A DNA stretch of 64,000 nucleotides from Siphonodentalium dalli. Its lineage: Eukaryota; Mollusca; Scaphopoda; Gadilida; Siphonodentaliidae. Positions 43,931 to 56,052 of this stretch are shown here, in pieces (position 1 is the first letter of the stretch; each line of letters opens with the position of its first letter). The stretch is from positions 26,230,991 through 26,294,990 of the forward strand of contig CP136061.1 of the NCBI GenBank assembly GCA_032622095.1, written 5' to 3'. The translations under genes were made by a program, and so were the position numbers. The notes beneath the pieces were generated by a model. The model was not told where the DNA came from. It did not search any database and worked only from the letters and a program-made list of their open reading frames with translations.

Positions 43931-44878
43931 AGGGATTTTTCTGCCTATTTTGGGAATGGGTCCGGGTCCGTTCGAATTTGGAAAAATGTGTCTTTACAGA
44001 CCAAAATTGGGAATTTTCCATGTTTTAGAAAAATTCAATTAATCACTGTTACACACAAGTAAATAGTACTAATACCGTAATATTCGGTGTATAACGCTAC
44101 TTAAACACAGGTAACTCAAAGATGAAGTAAAATCCCAGCCCATTGGGGTCCAATATTCTCAGCCTCAGGTAAGTTGAAAATTCACAGATAACGGAAGGAT
44201 TCAAACCATCCACCAAACTTCAACGGAAAAAGCGGTAATAATAGGGCGGGGGGGATTCCAGCAAATGTTTATAAAATTAACAGTGAGAACAGCTGGTGAG
44301 GACGTGAAATTTTTATATTTTATACATAACTCGGCAAGCTTTTTCTTCTCCGCAAGATTATATTTTTGTTTAAATGGAGCCCCACGCTGCCACAGTAAAA
44401 AATGTGTATTCCTGTAACCACATGGTGCGTCCCCCCTAATAATGAGATAATCCTGCTGCAAACGTCATGGATACACGGCTTAATCGTAAACCGATGAGTC
44501 CACTTTTAACGGAATGCAGGGGATGTGTATTCTGGAAGAACATGGTGCGTCCCCCTGATAATGAGATAATCCTAGCAACCACATTTGCGAAAGTAATATA
44601 TACTGGCTTACAAGTCGGATGCGGCCACTTTCAAATGAATGCGGGGAGGTAAACACCTGGCTCGCCCTGCTATGTTTATTTGTGGGAATTCCTCTCAAGC
44701 GAGTGACGTATTTACTATAATAACTGTCAAACTTTGATAATTATTCAATAAACCCGATGATATTATATACCTGCCTGCAATTGGGAATTTGGTGGTTGAA
44801 AATTGGGAATAAAGGTGCCTTTTTCCCATTGGGAATGGGGCCGTTTACCGGACCCTGAGGACACCTAAAAAAATCCCT
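43931..44878. mobile_element. Non-autonomous DNA transposon, hAT-like
   Basis: Ends AGGGATTTTTCTGCC and, on the other side, AGGTGTCC...AAAAAAATCCCT. Subterminal GGGAATGGG/CCCATT words on both sides. Flanked by GCGTTGC (43924-43930 and 44879-44885), a 7-bp repeat close to the 8-bp hAT duplication. Internal 105-bp near-duplication with ATGGTGCGTCCCCC at 44422 and 44541. No transposase. Confidence 0.55.
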
Positions 44879-45191
44879 GCGTTGCTCGACACGTTCGAAG
44901 TGCATAAAATAGCACCAACAGGGCTTTTTTTTGTCGGAGTGTTCACTCGACTGTTGATTAAGAACAAAAACGGTTACTTACATGTACGATAATGATAACA
45001 ACGCGATTGCCGAGTCAAAATTGACACATTCCAACACATTATTGAACATGGAGGCCAATAATTTGACAACAGTATCAACTATCAAGTCGATACAAGTGAA
45101 AAATAACCATACAAAAAAAAACGTAACGTCGGTCGGTATTGTTTTAAACCGAAACCGAGTTATATTCTCGGTTAACCGCCCATCACTAATG

Positions 45192-45637
45192 CTAATGGGG
45201 TCGTTGTCGTAATGTTTTATACATAGATGCACACCGTGTGCATTTATGTATACATAAATGCACACCAGTCTCGCGTAGTGTCATGTGACAGGGGTCATTG
45301 TCGTAGTGTTTTCTACATAAATGCACACGTTTTGATATTTTTTGTAAGTTTATTTTCTTCCGTTCATCGACCAAACAACCATGCAGTTCTTTCCGTCCCT
45401 GTTTAATACTAAGAAAAATTTGCGACCGATGACCAATCTTATTGCAGTTTCGATAATTGTGATAAAAGAATGCCTTTATCAGAACTTCGGAAGAAAAATA
45501 GTTATGAATTGAAGCAGACGGCAATTATTTACGGTAACGTTTCAATCTCGCGCCGACTGAGACTGGTGTGCATTTATGTACATAAATGCACACGGTGTGC
45601 ATTTATGTATAAAACGTTACGACAACGACCCCATTAG
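45192..45637. mobile_element. Foldback DNA transposon with 11-bp target duplication, MULE-like
   Basis: Perfect terminal inverted repeat CTAATGGGGTCGTTGTCG / CGACAACGACCCCATTAG; the arms extend about 85 bp with ATAAATGCACAC words. Exact 11-bp direct repeat CATCACTAATG on both sides (45181-45191, 45638-45648). Length 446 bp, no coding capacity. Duplication length points to Mutator-like transposases. Confidence 0.8.
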
Positions 45638-46051
45638 CATCACTAATGTCAGATTATATATGTTGACACAGCGTTTCCCAGGGTATTGGTTATTGCCATT
45701 GCTGGAAAGAGTGATAACTTACGGTCATAATGATGTAAATATTATTACTTTTATGTTAAATTTATCACACTGAGAATATGCCGTATAATTAGTACCCTGT
45801 GTTATCATTTGTTTACATTTAGGGACAAATGCATACTGGTAAATGAGAGAGAAGTCACTTTTCCCTGGGACAAAAATAGGGAGAAGTAGCATATTTTAGG
45901 GAGAAGATGTCTCCCAAGTCACCCTCTAGGCTGGTCCCTGAGCTATCCTTAAAGAAATTGATCACCTATAACATGGTGTCACCCCGGTAATAACGAGGTA
46001 CATGTAACATACCGCGCTAACCACCCAGGATCAATTTAATTTAAAAAAATT

Positions 46052-46205
46052 CCTATAGCATTTGCAGTACTGGGTAGGTTTTGTATACATGTAGCATTCC
46101 CTACCAATAATACTACATATTTTTTCATTGTAAATTGATTAGCAGAAATTGGAAATTGCATCGCAAATTGCATTGCGAATCCAGTTAAATCGAGCCCCAA
46201 ACTGC
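46052..46205 (+). repeat. Dispersed repeat pair, copy 1
   Basis: TTAGCAGAAATTGGAAATTGC and TTAAATCGAGCCC words in the same order as at 50118-50252. About 140 bp; both copies lie in introns of the host gene. Confidence 0.6.
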
Positions 46206-46384
46206 TAACACCGCAGTAAGGTTACCGCTTCAAAATGCGATGGATGAACGATTTAAAGCATTAAAAGCAAAATTTCAAACAGAAATGTCACAATTACAAC
46301 AGTAAACATGTTACTAAAAAATCTAAATGAAACTTGTTAATTTGATAATAAAGATACATGTACCGGTACTTTCTAGAGAAGATG

Positions 46385-46475
46385 AGACCTGAGTAGAATT
46401 AGGTCCCCAGAGGGTGAAGTTAGTGATGCTAACCCACCTCTGGGGGACCTCATTCTGCAAATGTCCAGCACCATA
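46385..46475. mobile_element. Short palindromic MITE related to 52603-52755
   Basis: AGGTCCCCAGAGGGTGAA, TTAGTGATGCTA, then TCTGGGGGACCTCATTCTGC: the arms of the 52603-52755 palindrome, partly degraded. Confidence 0.6.
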
Positions 46476-46550
46476 TTTTGAGTCCTCTATTCAAGTACCC
46501 TGCACATCAAATGTAATAATCACATTAATTCTGTATCTTTTCATTTGCAG

Positions 46551-46612
46551 AACATCTGGAAGATGTATATGGCAGTGTGAATCTCCCGGATAATCAGAAG
46601 TTTAAGAAAGAG
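46551..46612 (+). CDS. Host gene exon 3
   Basis: 62 nt between TTTCATTTGCAG and AAAGAG|GTACAT. With one base carried from exon 2 it gives 21 codons and ends in phase 0. Encodes DVYGSVNLPDNQKFKKE. Product not recognised. Confidence 0.7.
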
Positions 46613-46657
46613 GTACATGTATACCAGTTCATTAACTATTTTTTTTTAGTACATCCC

Positions 46658-47130
46658 ATGACTGGACATTCCTGAAATTTTGCAAGAACCCTGTGCCAAT
46701 GAAATTTGCGTTCTCTTATATACATGTATGCGACTCTCCCATAGGGAGCCTCGCATATATATGCATTGGCCTAACAATATTTACCTTCACCTTGTAAGCT
46801 AGTGCATTTCTCTTACATGTATATATTAGGGCTGCAACGATACACGTTTTCACGGTACGATACATATCACGATACATGACCAACAATACGATACGTATCA
46901 CGATACGCAAAAAACATGTTCTGCATGATTTTCTACCTAAATTGCATTAACAAAAACAGTAAATATGGGTTATGTTTCCATTCGATGACAAAATAGGGGT
47001 GACTTTTTGTAACGCGATACACTTTGCACGATACGATACGCATATCGTGTGACAGCGTATCGCGATACAAGTGTATCGCGATGAATCGATGCAGCCCTAG
47101 TATATATATGTGAGGCTTGCATTTTAATAA
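46658..47130. mobile_element. Double-hairpin MITE copy 2, split by a hAT-type insertion
   Basis: Begins CCATGACTGGACATTCCTGAAATTTTGC, as at 61677, with the hairpin ATGCGACTCTCCCATAGGGAG. At 46826 it is interrupted by the element 46827-47099 and resumes with ATGTGAGGCTTGC at 47108, matching 61845. Confidence 0.65.
46827..47099. mobile_element. Non-autonomous hAT element
   Basis: Termini TAGGGCTGCAACGATACACG and TCGATGCAGCCCTA. Exact 8-bp duplication GTATATAT (46819-46826, 47100-47107). Interior rich in CGATACGTATCACGATAC palindromic words. 273 bp, no ORF. Confidence 0.85.
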
Positions 47131-48696
47131 ATAGATAAGAGCAACATACAACAACTTGTTTCACATAACATAATAATGAGTATAACGTTCCCACCCAACA
47201 CCCCATCCCGCCACCCATAGTATCTTATGCGCCGCAGGCCCCCATTTACAGGCTACTGCCCGCATATAATAATGAGTATAACGTTTGTGAAATTGCAACT
47301 TTTGGCGAAGGCGTGCTCTTGTAGTTCTCGGTGGGTCGCAGTATAAATTATATCACATACCGGTATTCCTATCTAATCGTGATTCGGAAGAAAACATGCA
47401 TGGTGTTGGAAAGTTGACCTCTAAACATGTTTGGTTGGTTATATACATAGGTTAACAGTGTGACATAATTATTTTAAGTGATGGAAACATACATAGACTG
47501 ATGCAATATCATACGATGTACATGTATATCATTCATAAATAATAATAACTTGCAAGAGGTGAATTTACACAACTTTGTTTTACCGAACATACACAACTTG
47601 GTACGATATTTAAACTAATTAATTAAATATTTCCCACGGAATAAGAAAGTTACCCTTGGTATCAGAATAGATACTATATCTAGGGTAAATTTAGCAGACG
47701 GGGATAACATGTTTGATCCGAAAAACGATATTGTTCTAAGAGGGTGGTAGAGGGATAGTGTGCAGGAAGAAAGAACGTTTGTCAAGTTAATTGGTATTAT
47801 ATTAGTCCGTGGGCCAATTCTCAGAAAGCCTCTAGTTTAGAAGTTGGCTGCACACCCCTCCAAAAAGGTTTTTATATATCAAAGTGAAGGTCATTATATG
47901 ACACATCCGATTTTGCTTGTTGCCCACTTCAGAATGTGTCCCAAAATAGATTTTTCAGGGAAGACAACTCCTAACCCTAAAATAAAATAAGAATTTAAAC
48001 GAGTATGCATGTTAAAACCTTGAATGTTATCCAAAATTTCCCATCTAGTTGCCTTTCCCCAAGTTTGGTGGTTACCCTTTCCCATGACTTCCTTTTTTCC
48101 AGTTTAACTGCTTTGTTTACTTGTCTTGTTAAATTGGTATACATAGTTCTGTCTTTAATGATTTAAAATTATAAATATATCATCTTATATATCATACTGG
48201 TTACTGACCACAATTCACAGTGAACAAACTCAGTGATAACATATCAAGGTTTAGCCGTGAGTTCGTATATATAACCGCGATAGCGGAAATGTTGCTGAAA
48301 CAACACAACTCTCCCAATGATAAAAAAAAACTTGCGACAGTACTCAACACTGCCGGGCAAGTGGGAACAAAACATACCGTTAAGTTGATATGGGCTATAA
48401 CTGCGGCTTGTTAGCTATGTAACTGCTCGCTGTCGGGTGAACGGGAATAACCCCATCTATCCAGATGATTAAATGACTATTTCAATGAATACTTTTATAT
48501 TTGACTGATAATCCACTTACCGGTAATAACAGTCCTTCACATGACGAAAATACAATAAGAACACTTATTGGCTTCCGCAATTCAGAAGACAGGTGGAATT
48601 GCATCTGTAATATTATCATAAGTTTGTTTTTTATCAAACAAAATTTCATTGTGGGATAGACCAATATCCAGTTACATTTTCCCATGCCCGTAATTG

Positions 48697-49440
48697 TCCC
48701 CCGAAAAATTTATTTTTGGGGGACTATTGTAATCAGTCCCATCCATGCATCTGTGCGTCCGGAGTTATAACTCCAGTAATAATCATCCGATTTGATTGAA
48801 ACTTGGTATGTAGATGTCTCAACCAAGAACACAGGTGCTCTGCAATTATGGGTTTGATTCGATGTTCTTTTATGGAGTTATTTCCCTTTTTTCAATTTTT
48901 TTTTACTTAGAAAATATCTTACTTTTTCGGTTTCAAGATGATATCTCAAGTTTGGATCCTTTAATTGCAAATTGGATCAGTCATATCAAGATACAGGTTG
49001 AGTTCGAATTTGAGTTTGATCCGATGATTTTTCCTAGAGTTATGGACTTTTTTCGACTTAGAAAATTCAATTTTCTTCTTTTTTCTTTGGTTTCCGGATG
49101 ATAACTCAAGTTTGGACTGTTCAATTGAAAATTCCATTTTTTTGTGAGTCATTGATATCAAAATACAGGTCAAGTTCGAATTTGAGTTTGATCCAATGAT
49201 TTTTCCCAGAGTTATGGGCCTTTCGACTTTGAAAAACATTTTTTTTAATTTTCTGTATGAGGGTACCTTCATGGTGTAATCAACTCCTCCTACAGTTTTG
49301 ATCGTAGATATTTGAAACTTCAGAGTATTGTTACCCACATATTGGAGATGTGCAACATGTATATAGATGACGGAAAAATTATTTTTTTACGGAATTATTA
49401 ACCCTTTCGACATTTCAACATTTCTTTTAATTTCTTTAAC
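48697..49440 (+). repeat. Interspersed repeat of the GAGTTATGG-CTTTTCGACTT type
   Basis: Starts CCCCCGAAAAATTTATTTTT and GTGCGTCCGGAGTTATAACT, then two tandem units of about 170 bp with GAGTTCGAATTTGAGTTTGA and AGAGTTATGG. Related to 5730-6160 and 59081-59400. No protein. Confidence 0.6.
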
Positions 49441-49667
49441 AAAGCGGCATCGACTTGCCACGTTGTCAGGGGACACTGTGGTCGGCCGACCTTTTATTGA
49501 GCTTGCAACTGCTGGGTATGCAGATCCTAGGATTTGTGACCAAGGAAAAATCTCTGGTCTAGGAAATTATTTAGCCTGGGCAAATTTCTGCTAATTAACA
49601 GGGCTACTAATCGTTGCAGCCCTCAGTCTATCCAGAGCATATAAACTAGATAGTTTGTACATCTTAT

Positions 49668-49870
49668 TACAGTAATACCCTAAATAATCGACTCCTTAAC
49701 CACAGCAGAATTATGGGTAATTTTTCAGGATTTAGTCAGAAATATGGCTTGTTGCCATTCATCGGAAACCTCTCACTGAATGATAACAAGCCATATTTCC
49801 GACGAAATCCTGAAAAGTTACCCATAATTCTGCTGTGGTTAAGGAGTTGATTATTTAGGGCATTACTGTA
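49668..49870. mobile_element. Foldback MITE, mariner-like
   Basis: Nearly full-length inverted repeat: CAGTAATACCCTAAATAATC at the left against GATTATTTAGGGCATTACTG at the right, arms about 90 bp, flanked by TA on both sides. Total about 200 bp; no ORF. Confidence 0.8.
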
Positions 49871-50016
49871 AATGTACAAAAATTATAACAGTCTGTAAAA
49901 ACATCTCCACCATGAAGAACATGGAGAAATAGATAAACTCTGTTCTTATATTCATTATATTGATATTTCTCCACTAATGAAATTTTACATGCTTACAAAA
50001 TGTTTTACAATTGCAG

Positions 50017-50077
50017 GTATTCTACTCTGTGATGCCTTTCGTTAACAAACTCGAGGAAATGCTGAACATTAGGGCAG
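50017..50077 (+). CDS. Host gene exon 4
   Basis: 61 nt between TTTTACAATTGCAG and GGGCAG|GTAAGAA. Phase 0 in, phase 1 out. Encodes VFYSVMPFVNKLEEMLNIRA. Three decaying copies of its 3' half plus donor follow in the intron (about 50283, 50345, 50408). Confidence 0.7.
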
Positions 50078-50117
50078 GTAAGAATCAGGGGTAGTTTTTA
50101 ATTTTTTTCATTTGTAT

Positions 50118-50252
50118 ATCATTTTGCAGCATTGGGTAGATCTTGTATAGCATACCCTACCAATACATGTTTTTTCATTGTAATTTGGTTAGCAGAAATT
50201 GGAAATTGCTTCACAAATTGCAATCGGAATCAGGTTAAATCGAGCCCTGGTA
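50118..50252 (+). repeat. Dispersed repeat pair, copy 2
   Basis: Same family as 46052-46205: CCTACCAATA, TTAGCAGAAATTGGAAATTGC, TTAAATCGAGCCC. Confidence 0.6.
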
Positions 50253-50282
50253 AGAATCTTCCTTCTTAATTCATCGTTTAAT

Positions 50283-50446
50283 AGCAAATTTGAGGAAAAG
50301 CTGAACTTTATGGGTGGTAAGATTCTTCATTCATTAATTCATCGTTCATAAAAGTCGAGGAATTGCTGAAAATTAGGGCTGTTAAGATATTCATTAATTG
50401 ATTCATCTTTAGCAACTTGAGGAAATGCTGAACATTGGGGCCAGTC
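50283..50446 (+). repeat. Three decaying copies of exon 4 end plus splice donor
   Basis: TTGAGGAAAAGCTGAACTTT, TCGAGGAATTGCTGAAAATT and CTTGAGGAAATGCTGAACAT each follow the exon sequence CTCGAGGAAATGCTGAACAT. The first two keep a GTAAGATT or GTTAAGAT donor-like end and ATTCATTAATTCATC spacers. Spacing about 62 bp. Tandem duplication of an exon-intron border. Confidence 0.7.
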
Positions 50447-50750
50447 CTATTGGTGTTTGTGTTAGAGAGGTTTTACTGTACATGTATTGAAAATCAGCTA
50501 TTTTAGACCCAAATTCTGTAATATAATGGGCTATTATTCTATTAAGCTCCAAAACTTTTAACTGAAGTTTATACTATGTACATGTATGTAGAGCATGCCT
50601 TTTTAAGCATAGATTCATACCAATTAACACGGCTGATCATTCACAGAGTCTATGAATGGCCTGATAATGTGTGTGAAATTAAGGTGTCAGTGTCATAGGT
50701 AAGAATTATTAATTGAGTGTTGTGTCTATGGTATGTGTGATCTACTGTGA

Positions 50751-52486
50751 CAGGCCTGGAAATCTCAAGGCGGGCTGGCGGGCTGCCCGCCTACAGCCCG
50801 CCTAGAATTTTCCAAGGCGGGCTTTTTATAGCCCGCCTCATCTACGATAGGACATTTATTATTTAGTTATTTTATTGTGTTTAATGAGTAAAATACTGCA
50901 TCGAAATCGTAATTATATTGTACTGTGTGCATGCGTGACCTGACGGTAATGTCAAATGGGAATTATAGCGGAATCAGTAAATTCCGGAACGAACTGTTTC
51001 GTAAATCTGATCTTTTGATCGATTCTCACACATTTTATGACCAAAATAAATTATTTCTCTTCATAAGATTGAGCTTACAATATATTTCACTGGATAAAAT
51101 GAACACATGTTTGTGGATAGTGAGAACGAAATGTCACTGTCCCAATTAAGTTCAACCTTTCGTTCCGTTTCCGGTTCCTATCAGTGAAAATTGTATTTAG
51201 CTTGCAGCCGTCTTTTATCGCTTCGATAAGTGATTTCACTTGCTCGCGGCGAATCCGCCATTTGGTCTCCGGAGGTCAAAGTTAACAAGTAGCATCTATG
51301 TTTAGCATATGACTCCAGTCTGGGAATTCCCAAAATAAAATGGCAACAGGTCGTTATCGCATCGCAGGTGCGAGAACTTCATAAAACTATTTAAACACTC
51401 ACCCTGGAGGCTGGATACATACAATACGTAGGTTTCGCACAGTAGATGGATTGGATGTATCACGTATGTTTTTGAGTTATTTTTTTAACGCAAGAACTCG
51501 CTATTTATCAGTAACTTATGGGAAGTTCGTTGACAAAAAAGGGCGTCTGAATGTCTGCATCGTCACCAGATCCTAACTCTATAGATGACATGGCCACAAA
51601 ACAATTCTTAAACACGTAGTTGCACTCAGAATAAATGAAATTAAGCCATAAAATGTTGATAAAAAATTCTCGCACTCAGCTGTCGAATGTTTACAAATGG
51701 TTGAAATGGATGCTACTTCTCAACTTTGACCTTTTACCGGCTTTTACCGGTGGGTTGGATAAAAAGCTAGGAATCGGACCATATGGAACCATCGGCCATC
51801 TTGAAAATCGCGAACCAGTAAAAAGGCTTATTGACAATATTTTAATATAATTAGCTAAATGTATCCACGTATTCTAGTTTACACTGTTATTTAATTATTA
51901 AAGTTCAGAAACTATTTTCTATGTCCCCAATTGCAAACACCCAGTAAATCTATAGATATCGACTTGACTGCTGCAAGCAACAGTCTGTGATCGGCAATGG
52001 AATATGGATTACATTGAGAGAAAAAGCAGTCAATACTTGCAAATATACTGGATTTAATATTGTTCTTGATTGTGTATTTTATGTAAAATTACACTTTCAT
52101 GGAGAATGCTTTTAACGTGGACAAACTCACCCAATTCCGTTGCATGGGTTGGACACCGACTGACAAATTGTTGAGTACAAACACTCTTACATTTTGTTTC
52201 TTGTTCATATAAATTATCATAACATATAAAACATAGTTAAATATTCACCATACCATAATTACTGTGGGGGATTTTGACATTCACAACTCTGTGGACACTT
52301 TGATTCCACATAAAAAAAATTAATTTAGATGGAGTTATACAACATCAAAAATAGACAAACTAACGGCAGTAGTAACTCAGATAAAATAAATCATAACTTT
52401 AAAAGTTGAGGAGGGCTATAGCCCTCCTAGGCATATCTAGGAGGGCTATTAATAGCCCTCCTGGATTTTCTAGATCGCCAGCCCTG
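50751..52486. mobile_element. Non-autonomous hAT-like element
   Basis: Left end CAGGCCTGGAAATCTCAAGG with hairpin GGCGGGCTGCCCGCC. Right end reads inward CAGGGCTGGCGATCTAGAAA with hairpins of GGAGGGCTATAGCCCTCC. Flanks TACTGTGA and CAGTGTGA are close to an 8-bp duplication. It sits inside a 75-bp-type tandem repeat (TAATTGAGTGTTGTG at 50709 and 52533). No transposase ORF recognised. Confidence 0.5.
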
Positions 52487-52582
52487 CAGTGTGAGTGAAC
52501 TGTAAGGTATCAGGTGTGATATTTGAAAATGACTAATTGAGTGTTGTGCCTATTGTATGAGTGAACTATTGTGGGTGAACTC

Positions 52583-55500
52583 ATAAAGATACGGGCGGCA
52601 TCCCTTGAAATAGGGTGTCTGTCTGACTCTGTCATTTGCAGAATGAGGTCCCCAGAGGGTGAATTTAGTGATGCTACCCACATATGTGGGCTAGCATCAC
52701 TAAATTCACCCTCTGGGGACCTCATTCTGCAAATGACAGACACCCTATTTCAAGGCTTGACGGGCGGCCTTGGTGGTGGGTATGCTGTTAAAATATTCAC
52801 CTCCATCAAAAACCGCCATAAACAGAAAGAATAGTAAAATATAGACAGACTTTATTCTTACACCAATCAGAAATATGGCATAAACAGTACATGTATGTTA
52901 TTGTCAATTTTGTTTGCTTTGTTATGTAAACAAAAGCAAAAAACGTTACGTTTCCTGGCTTTTGTTTAGTTCCGGATATGGTAAACATAAAGAGTGTTAT
53001 TTGTTACTGTTTTCCTGATATGGAAATAATAAAGAGCGTTTATAGTCCAGGCACATAAGGTTTCACTAGTGTAAAAAATCGGGGAAAACTGATTTTTTCA
53101 GGGATCAATAAGAACATGTTTATGAACAACGTGTCAAAAGTCCCCTAAAATCCGAGTTGAGCTTTTTGAGATATCTTGATTTTTCGGAATGGTTCAAATT
53201 CTGAAGCATCTCCATCAGGCCATATGGGAATGCAGTCATGTGTAGATCAATTAATTCCAAATTCATAATACATTGACATACATACAAACAATGCTTAGCC
53301 GTGAACCATATAAGTTGAATTGAAGTCCCAAAATGGCCGCCAAAATGGCCAAAATAGAATGAAATTTACATTTTATGCATAATTGAATAGCTAGTCCCAT
53401 AAGAGTGACAACACGCTCGAAATATGTGAGGAAGAATGATTGCAGAGAATAAGAGAAACATTTTATCGGGTATGTGCGAATTATCTCTAATATATATCGC
53501 GAGAGATATAGCGAAAAGCAAGGTCTCATAAAATGGTTAAATCTGGACTTTTTGACCGCAAAGAAACGGGAGAATAAGGCAAATTTTTCTGCACTATTTA
53601 TCTTGAATTGTGTGATATATATGTACACTACACTGTAAAATGAAATTTAATAGCGAAGAATTGATTCTGTGACCTTTCATAGAAGCCGAAATATATGTGC
53701 TCATAGCAGTATCACTAATGTGACCGGTCATCGTTTCTTTTGATATATACACCATCAAACCTTTCGAAATACACTGCTATAGAGCAGTATGAGAGATATT
53801 CATAGAGTAATGGGTGAATTGTGTAGATTATATTCTCCGTGTCTTAAAATATTAGTAATTTTTGCCTAAGAATAAGTAATAAAACACGAATATTTCGCTG
53901 TTATCACAAGAATGCATGGTGGTATACTATGAAAGCAATTGATCATAACACAAAGGAGTACCATATACTTTCTTTAAAAAAATCTAAACTTGACCAAAAT
54001 TGCCCACATACTCTGTGACAGAGACCTGGAAATAATATTTGGTTATATTCACCAAGGTCACATATACGCGAAGGGTACTATGTTTTCTGCAACCGCATTA
54101 CCGTGTGTATCCCTTCTCCCTAATGTTACACATATCTGCTGAACTAACAACCATAACTAGCAACATTGAGTCAATGTTCAACGCTGAAATAACAGCTTTA
54201 AACGATGATCACCTGATATTTTGCACAAGTTCATGGGTGGTTTTGGCAAGATATTTTCAAACAACAAAATACGGAAAACTAATATTGTACATTGCGTAAT
54301 AGCATATTCCAGTTGCAAGTTGCCGACTGAAGTAAGTTGAACAAATTGTTTACTAAGAGACCGGTTTGGAAGCAGCACGAAAATTAGTCGTATATCAAAT
54401 GTACGATGTGCTGTCTATTTGATCAGGTGTGATGCAGTGCTAATCTTTTGAAGAGGTGGCGGTTTCTTTGCAATATAATAAGAATTGCAACATACGTGTG
54501 TGGTTTATTATCATGTACAGTGGTGAACAATCCGGAAATGTAACTACTATTTATACCGCAAGGATATGCACTTAAGTTTCTGCGTTCCATTCAATAATTT
54601 ATCATCATGCCGAACGAAACTACCATACACTGTGTGGCGAAACATTACTTCGTATGTTGCATGCCCGAAATTATTATTTTTGGCCCCGACTGTAAACAGA
54701 AAACCCGAAATTTTAAAGACGTAATTCATTGGGTTTGACCTGCGTTGCAATGGCCGATAAATCCTCCACATGGGCCTGTTTTAATGAACTGTGTACCTTT
54801 AAAGATATTTAACAACAGACTTGTATATTGTTAATACGTATTTTACCTACTAGGTGGTTATATAATAAGTTGCCATCATTTCGGCTTAGCTTGGTGGTTG
54901 CGGCCATTTTGACAGCCATTTCATGACCGCGTTTGTAGTATTCTGATCGTGTCACTATATTCGCTCTCGTACTCATATTTCACATATACTGGTATAACTT
55001 AGTAATGCATATGACTAGCTTAGACAAAATAGAATATCAAAATACGACCAGATCGTTGACAACCAGTTTCGGGGGTAGGGTTATGTTTTTACAAGTTTTG
55101 ACAACTTATGATGTGCGTACTCGCTAGTTCTGCCTATTATAGCGACGGGGTGGTGTCTGTGCAGTTTTTAAAATAGATAGCTTGCGCCTATGTTTTGAGA
55201 AGCCTGAGAAATCCGACATCGAATACATCAGTTTGTCTTCAAAATCGTCAGTATTTTGGCTCAGTGTTTTATTGCATATCTATATATGCGAAATTCATTC
55301 GATATTTCCCTTTGAATGGGTGTCGTTGGTTCGAGAATTGTATATCGAACAATATTGAGTGCTTTTTGTATACGTTTCGGCTGAAAAATTGTTACAACAT
55401 CCAATTATTTCCATCATTGTGAAAAATATTGTTTTGTTTAATTATATGGAAAAAATGATGTAACTCAGAAAGCTCAAATCGGATTTTAGGGGACTTTTCG

Positions 55501-55846
55501 TGACGCGTCCGCGATGTTATGGCCAAAATAATAAAAAAAAATCAGCTTTCCCCGATTTATTTCCTTACTTTTCCACTTCCATGTCTAATGTGCCTGGACT
55601 ATTATATCATGTGTGTGTGATTAACCAATAGAATTGCGCTGTGTTATGTAAACAGAAGCACAACTTCTGTAACGAGCAGGCTCTTGTTTACGTACACCAT
55701 CGTAAGTCTTGACGACAATATAATATTTATGCGCTGATTATGTTTGGCATATGAACAAAACTATACATATTTTAATATTCCTTCTGTTGATGGCGATTTG
55801 AACAAATATGAATATTTCTGCAACAAACGCCGCCCGTGCCTTTAAG
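52583..55846. mobile_element. Long-inverted-repeat (foldback) DNA transposon
   Basis: Outer ends TAAAGATACGGGCGGC and, inverted, TAAAGGCACGGGCGGC. The arms stay related for about 400 bp, with matching words GTCCAGGCACAT (53045; 55592 inverted) and AAAAGTCCCCTAAAATCCGA (53137; 55480 inverted). The left arm carries a palindromic MITE (52603-52755). The interior (53200-55440) has no recognised gene. Confidence 0.6.
52603..52755. mobile_element. Palindromic MITE inside the foldback element
   Basis: Two arms of about 70 bp (CCTTGAAATAGGGTGTCTGT ... ACAGACACCCTATTTCAAGG) around ACATATGT. The left flank ACGGGCGGC (52591-52599) recurs at 52760-52768, a probable 9-bp target duplication. Confidence 0.75.
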
Positions 55847-56052
55847 GTGGACATGTATGTTGGTAGTGAAGACACTTGTTAATGTGAAGTTATAGAGGCA
55901 AGTAACTTTTTCCCATGTCAACCAATTCTATACTAAATACTCTTTGACGAGTAGTTGTTCCTTAGAACATTCCCACCTATGAATAGGATTCCTTCTTCAA
56001 TTTGTATTATCTGTCATCATTATGCATGAATATTCCTCCAGATGAATAATAT

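Noticed and set aside
52988-53060. Exon candidates near the ATAAAGAGCG motif
   Set aside because: No acceptor/donor pair in a frame that fits the host gene; lies in the arm of a foldback element.
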